A DNA stretch of 64,000 nucleotides from Archegozetes longisetosus (taxonomy: Eukaryota; Arthropoda; Arachnida; Sarcoptiformes; Trhypochthoniidae): contig JAEMBT020000009.1 of NCBI GenBank assembly GCA_018873245.2, forward strand, positions 11,877,112-11,941,111, given 5' to 3'. Positions 60,698 through 64,000 of this stretch are shown here, in pieces; the first letter of the stretch is position 1; each line of letters begins with the position of its first letter. Made by a program: the position numbers and the translations under genes. The notes below the pieces were generated by a model, which saw only the letters and a program-made list of their open reading frames with translations, searched no databases and was not told the DNA's origin.

Positions 60698-61226
60698 GTA
60701 GAATTTTATATTTACACCATCAGTCCTCGAACCAACATAATAAAGGTTTAGCTAAGAACACTTGTCTTATAATTTCTCGATATATCTGATAGTGAAATTT
60801 CTGAACAAGTGATTTCTATCAGATATCCCTTCCATCCACAAACTTATATTAGTTTGACGATAAGTTGTATCATGTTAGACCAGTTAAATCAATTAGTGGT
60901 TTACCGGTGATTAACGATTCAATTCGCGTCTTAAAGCGTATGAAAATCGTTACAAAAAACTATTTGATCCAATTATATTAAAAAGTATCAAATAATTTAT
61001 ATATCTGACAAATAAGCAATCAAAAGTCGATAAAAATGAATATTATTTCACATTTACTGAATACTAGTTTATTCGTAATTTATGGAATATGGGACTAAAA
61101 TTTTCTTAGTTCTCTTAAGTATTAGTCAAACAATTGTCGAACTTTTGTTCAAATAATTTGAGAGCGTTTCATATATTTTTTAACTTTTAGTAATATTGCA
61201 GGATATCTGCGAAGCTGCATTGTTAA

Positions 61227-63580
61227 CCTTTTAGACCTCGATGTTACCAAATGGTAACATGAGTCTAGAATATTTTTAAAAATAACTTGCAATCATTGAA
61301 AAGTCCCGCATTTGTTGTTTTTATAGTCATTGGATATCAAACTAATAATTGATAATTAAAATATCAGTAAATATCAACAAGTGTTTATCTAAAGGCTTTT
61401 TTGAAAATTTTTATTTTTCGACTTCAATTAGTTATACTTTTCGGGAATCATTTTCAATAAATTTTAGAAATTCTAAAATTAAAATCAAAGTAAGTTATAA
61501 GCTGTTATATAATCAATATTATATAACTATTTTTTAAACTCTAAATAAATTTTGTTTATTGATGAAAATTTGATTCTTTTAAATTGTGTTACCAAATGGT
61601 AACATTGGTCTCAAGTCAGTAGTTTTCAGAAGTATTATCAATCATTGCTTTTACAAACAAAACCATAGATGTCTAATAGGAAAAGAGTTCTAACTGTTGC
61701 CGAAATGGAAGGACTTATCGATGACATGGATAGTGATATCGAAAGCATTGATGTGGCTATTCTTCCTCCGAGTGAAGACGGAAATGTTACCGAAGAAGAA
61801 GACATAAATGATGAAACACTTAATCAAGTTATGCCACAAGATGTTTGCGGTGAATTAGTTGTCTTTCATCATGAAAAAGGAGTTATGAATGAAGTTATAG
61901 TAAAAGCAAAGAACAGAAGAGAAACGCCGAAATGGAAACGAATCAACACATACGATAATCCGTTACCTCAAACAGCACCTCAAAAACTATGTGAATCAAA
62001 TCGAGAATTGATATTTTTGTCTCCAATAGAACTTTTTATGAAATTTATACCATTTGATTATATGCAAGAATTGGCTCTACAAACAAGACTTTATGCTTTA
62101 CAACGGGGATGTCAATACGAAATAACTGGAGAACAAATCGCACAGTTTTTTTGGACTTTTACTATTCAGTGGCTATCATTCGGTACCAAATGAAAAAATG
62201 TATTGGAGCACAAGTCCTGACATGAATATCCCGATCGTCTCTCAGACTATGTCTAAGAATTCATTCATGAAAATTAAACAGTACTTTCATTTAGTCGACA
62301 ACTCGACTATAAAAACTGGTGACAAATTAGCAAAGATTCAGCCGTTTTATCAACATTTGATTGAAAAATTCACTCAATTTGGTATTTTTCATGAAACTCT
62401 AAGCAATGATGAATCAATGGTTCCTTATTATGGACACCACTCTTGCAAGATGTTCATCAAAGGCAAACCTATTAGATTCGGCTACAAAATTTGGGTGCTG
62501 TGCTCATCTGGTGGTTATCCTTATAATACGCAAATATATTCTGGTAGAGACTCTGATGAAAACGGGCCGCTTGGACATCGAGTTATAAATAAAATGATAG
62601 AAATGATAACAAAAACCCTTCAAATCATGAAATCTTTTTCGATAACTTTTTCACTTCATATGACTTGTTAAAAGATTTGAAAGAGAAAAGAATCAGAGCT
62701 ACAGGAACTGTTCGGGATAGTAGAACGAGTAACTGTCCTCTGAATGACATCAAAACCTTCAAAAAATAAATCAGAGGCTCTTATGATTACCGAAATGATG
62801 GCACAGTCGAGTTCGTTCGTTGGAATGATAACTCAGTTGTTACCATCGGTTCTAATTATCTCTCACACTCACCTCTTGGAAAGGCTAAACGGTATTCAAG
62901 AAAAGATAAAAAGAAAATTGAAATTTGTCAGCCTAATTTGATAAAAAAATATAACGAAGGAATGGGCGGAGTGGATCTTTTGGACAGGCTTTTAGGTGCT
63001 TATAGACCACAACTAAGAAGTAAGAAGTGGTGGTGGAATCTATTCTCTAATGGATTGAACATGGCTTTGATTGCAAGTTGGAGAGTCCACACAGATTCAC
63101 GAAAAAGATCAGCAATTGTCTCATCTTGAGTTTCTACGAAATGTGACACAATTGTTGCTTCAAATGAGAGAAAGTATGATATCAAGACCTGGACCTAAAA
63201 CAAATCCTCTGATTGAAACAAGAGTTACAGATAACCACTATTTGATTCCAACAACTCAAGGAAGATGTGCTCAATGCATGAGCAATATAAGAAAAAAATG
63301 TTTAGCTTGTGATAAGAGATTGCATGTTAATTGTTTTGCAATTTATCATAAAATTATAACTACAAATAATTGAATTTCTATTAATCTATGGTTTTATCAA
63401 ATTTGTAAGAAACTTGTATTGAGAGACCAATGTTACCAAATGGTAACATTCGGTAATTAATACTTCCGGTCAAATTAAAATTCTGAAACTTTTTTTTATA
63501 TCTTAATTAGACCTATTCAGATGATATATCCAAAAATTAAGAGAAACGATAAACTAGAACCTCACCTGGTTCTTAAAGGG
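61227..63580 (+). mobile_element. piggyBac-family transposon
   Basis: 2,354 bp between TTAA at 61223-61226 and TTAA at 63581-63584. Ends are CCTTTTAGACC on the left and TTCTTAAAGGG on the right. The 20-bp palindrome ATGTTACCAAATGGTAACAT occurs at 61241-61260 and 63430-63449, and with one change at 61586-61605. The empty site is preserved in the other copy of the segmental repeat (GTTATTAATGCCACTGCG at about 16451), proving a precise TTAA insertion. Confidence 0.97.
61669..63373 (+). pseudogene. piggyBac transposase, several frameshifts and stops
   Basis: Starts MSNRKRVLTVAEMEGLIDD with the acidic N-terminus usual for the family. Catalytic region pieces: LSNDESMVPYYGHHS (first Asp, about 62403), FDNFFTSYDLLKDL (second Asp, about 62645) and MGGVDLLDRLLGAYRP (third Asp, about 62962). 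The C-terminal cysteine-rich domain is GRCAQCMSNIRKKCLACDKR (about 63260), which in piggyBac binds the TIR. Frameshifts lie near 62170-62195, about 62630, about 62770 and between 62920 and 62938, plus one near 63110, so no enzyme can be made as written. Confidence 0.93.
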
Positions 63581-63724
63581 TTAATGCCATTGCGAAGAAA
63601 GATAGAAAACAGACAAACAAATATTCAAGACAAAATTAATAAATCTTATATTGACATTTATATAAATGGATACGAAAGCAATAGTTTATTTGATAAATAT
63701 ATAAATAACATTGTGAGGAAGTAG

Positions 63725-64000
63725 AGCAAGTTTAAAAACATTAAAGCTCTTATTGACTCAATTCATATACTTCAATTAGCTTTAGCAACATCTAACTCCC
63801 CCACTCAGTCTGCTTATAGTTAAGAGGAGATATTTCGTTCTTTAAAAAATTTTTGCTATATTTTAACCCTTCGTAACAACTTAACTTCCGAAAACGTAAA
63901 ATTAACTGTGGGGTAAAATGTTAACTCAAGTTTTCCACGTTTTATACCTATTCCAGGTTATACCGAATGCTATCAGAATTAAAGTGAGTCCTTGCTTTTG
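63725..64000. other. Tail of segmental repeat copy 2
   Basis: TTGACTCAATTCATATA at about 63750 and TAGTTAAGAGGAGATATTTC at about 63811 match 19570 and 20955 in copy 1, where a DD37E element sits between them. Nothing else is seen to the window end. Confidence 0.6.

Larger units (their letters stand above)
58514..61226. repeat. Segmental repeat, copy 2 (continues 63585-63870)
   Basis: Partner of 15090-16635. It contains two insertions missing from copy 1: the AGCCT-rich block 58855-60697 and the piggyBac at 61227-63580. After the piggyBac the homology resumes at TGCCATTGCGAAGAA. Confidence 0.8.
61202..63724 (+). pseudogene. Unrecognised exon-like frame split by the piggyBac insertion
   Basis: After a good acceptor (TAATATTGCAG ending 61201) the frame DICEAALL runs into TTAA. 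Omitting the piggyBac, it continues at 63585 as MPLRRKIENRQTNIQDKIN to a TAG at 63722-63724, giving an unbroken stretch of about 54 codons. The homologous stretch in copy 1 (16437 on) begins GICKAALLMPLRR and then decays. I do not recognise the protein; it may be part of an older element forming the segmental repeat. Confidence 0.4.

Overview
The window is nuclear DNA from a small AT-rich animal genome. Spliced genes carry GT..AG introns, several of them 67-69 bp long. A single-CBM14 cuticle protein points to an arthropod. A chelicerate, perhaps an acariform mite, is my best guess, but no marker in the window proves it.

Layout. 0.1-7.7 kb: a CPAP1-type chitin-binding cuticle protein (+) converges with NDUFA10 (-), a complex I subunit. 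7.7-25 kb: an accessory zone with few genes. It holds a long-TIR foldback element, a 120-bp GA microsatellite, a small frameshifted coiled-coil gene, a Tc1 element with IR/DR termini, a pogo/Tigger element, two DD37E mariner-like elements and a second, larger foldback. 25.2-30.1 kb: a 4.1-kb intron-free ankyrin-array gene with a latrotoxin-CTD-like C-terminus and near-identical 99-bp repeats. Directly upstream lies a repeat that recurs as a complete TA-flanked element at 42.0-42.8 kb. 30.6-35.5 kb: an LTR/PBS remnant, a Tc1/mariner relic and a Merlin-like element split by a MITE. 36.6-53.8 kb is the gene-rich core: a CHPF-like chondroitin polymerizing factor (+), torsin (-), an insulin-like peptide (-), ZFC3H1 (-) and a LAP1/LULL1-type torsin activator (+). 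54-64 kb: a second pogo element, a MULE relic, a segmental repeat shared with 14.9-21 kb, a compound insertion, and a piggyBac whose empty TTAA site survives in the other repeat copy.

How the genes fit together. Torsin and its activator lie 12 kb apart and would act together in the nuclear envelope/ER lumen. ZFC3H1 and the activator are head to head across about 0.7 kb. CPAP1 and CHPF belong to extracellular matrix formation, and the insulin-like peptide to endocrine signalling. All recognisable transposases are broken. Single-base deletions also interrupt the activator, ZFC3H1 and the ankyrin gene, so either the assembly keeps indel errors or these alleles are damaged.
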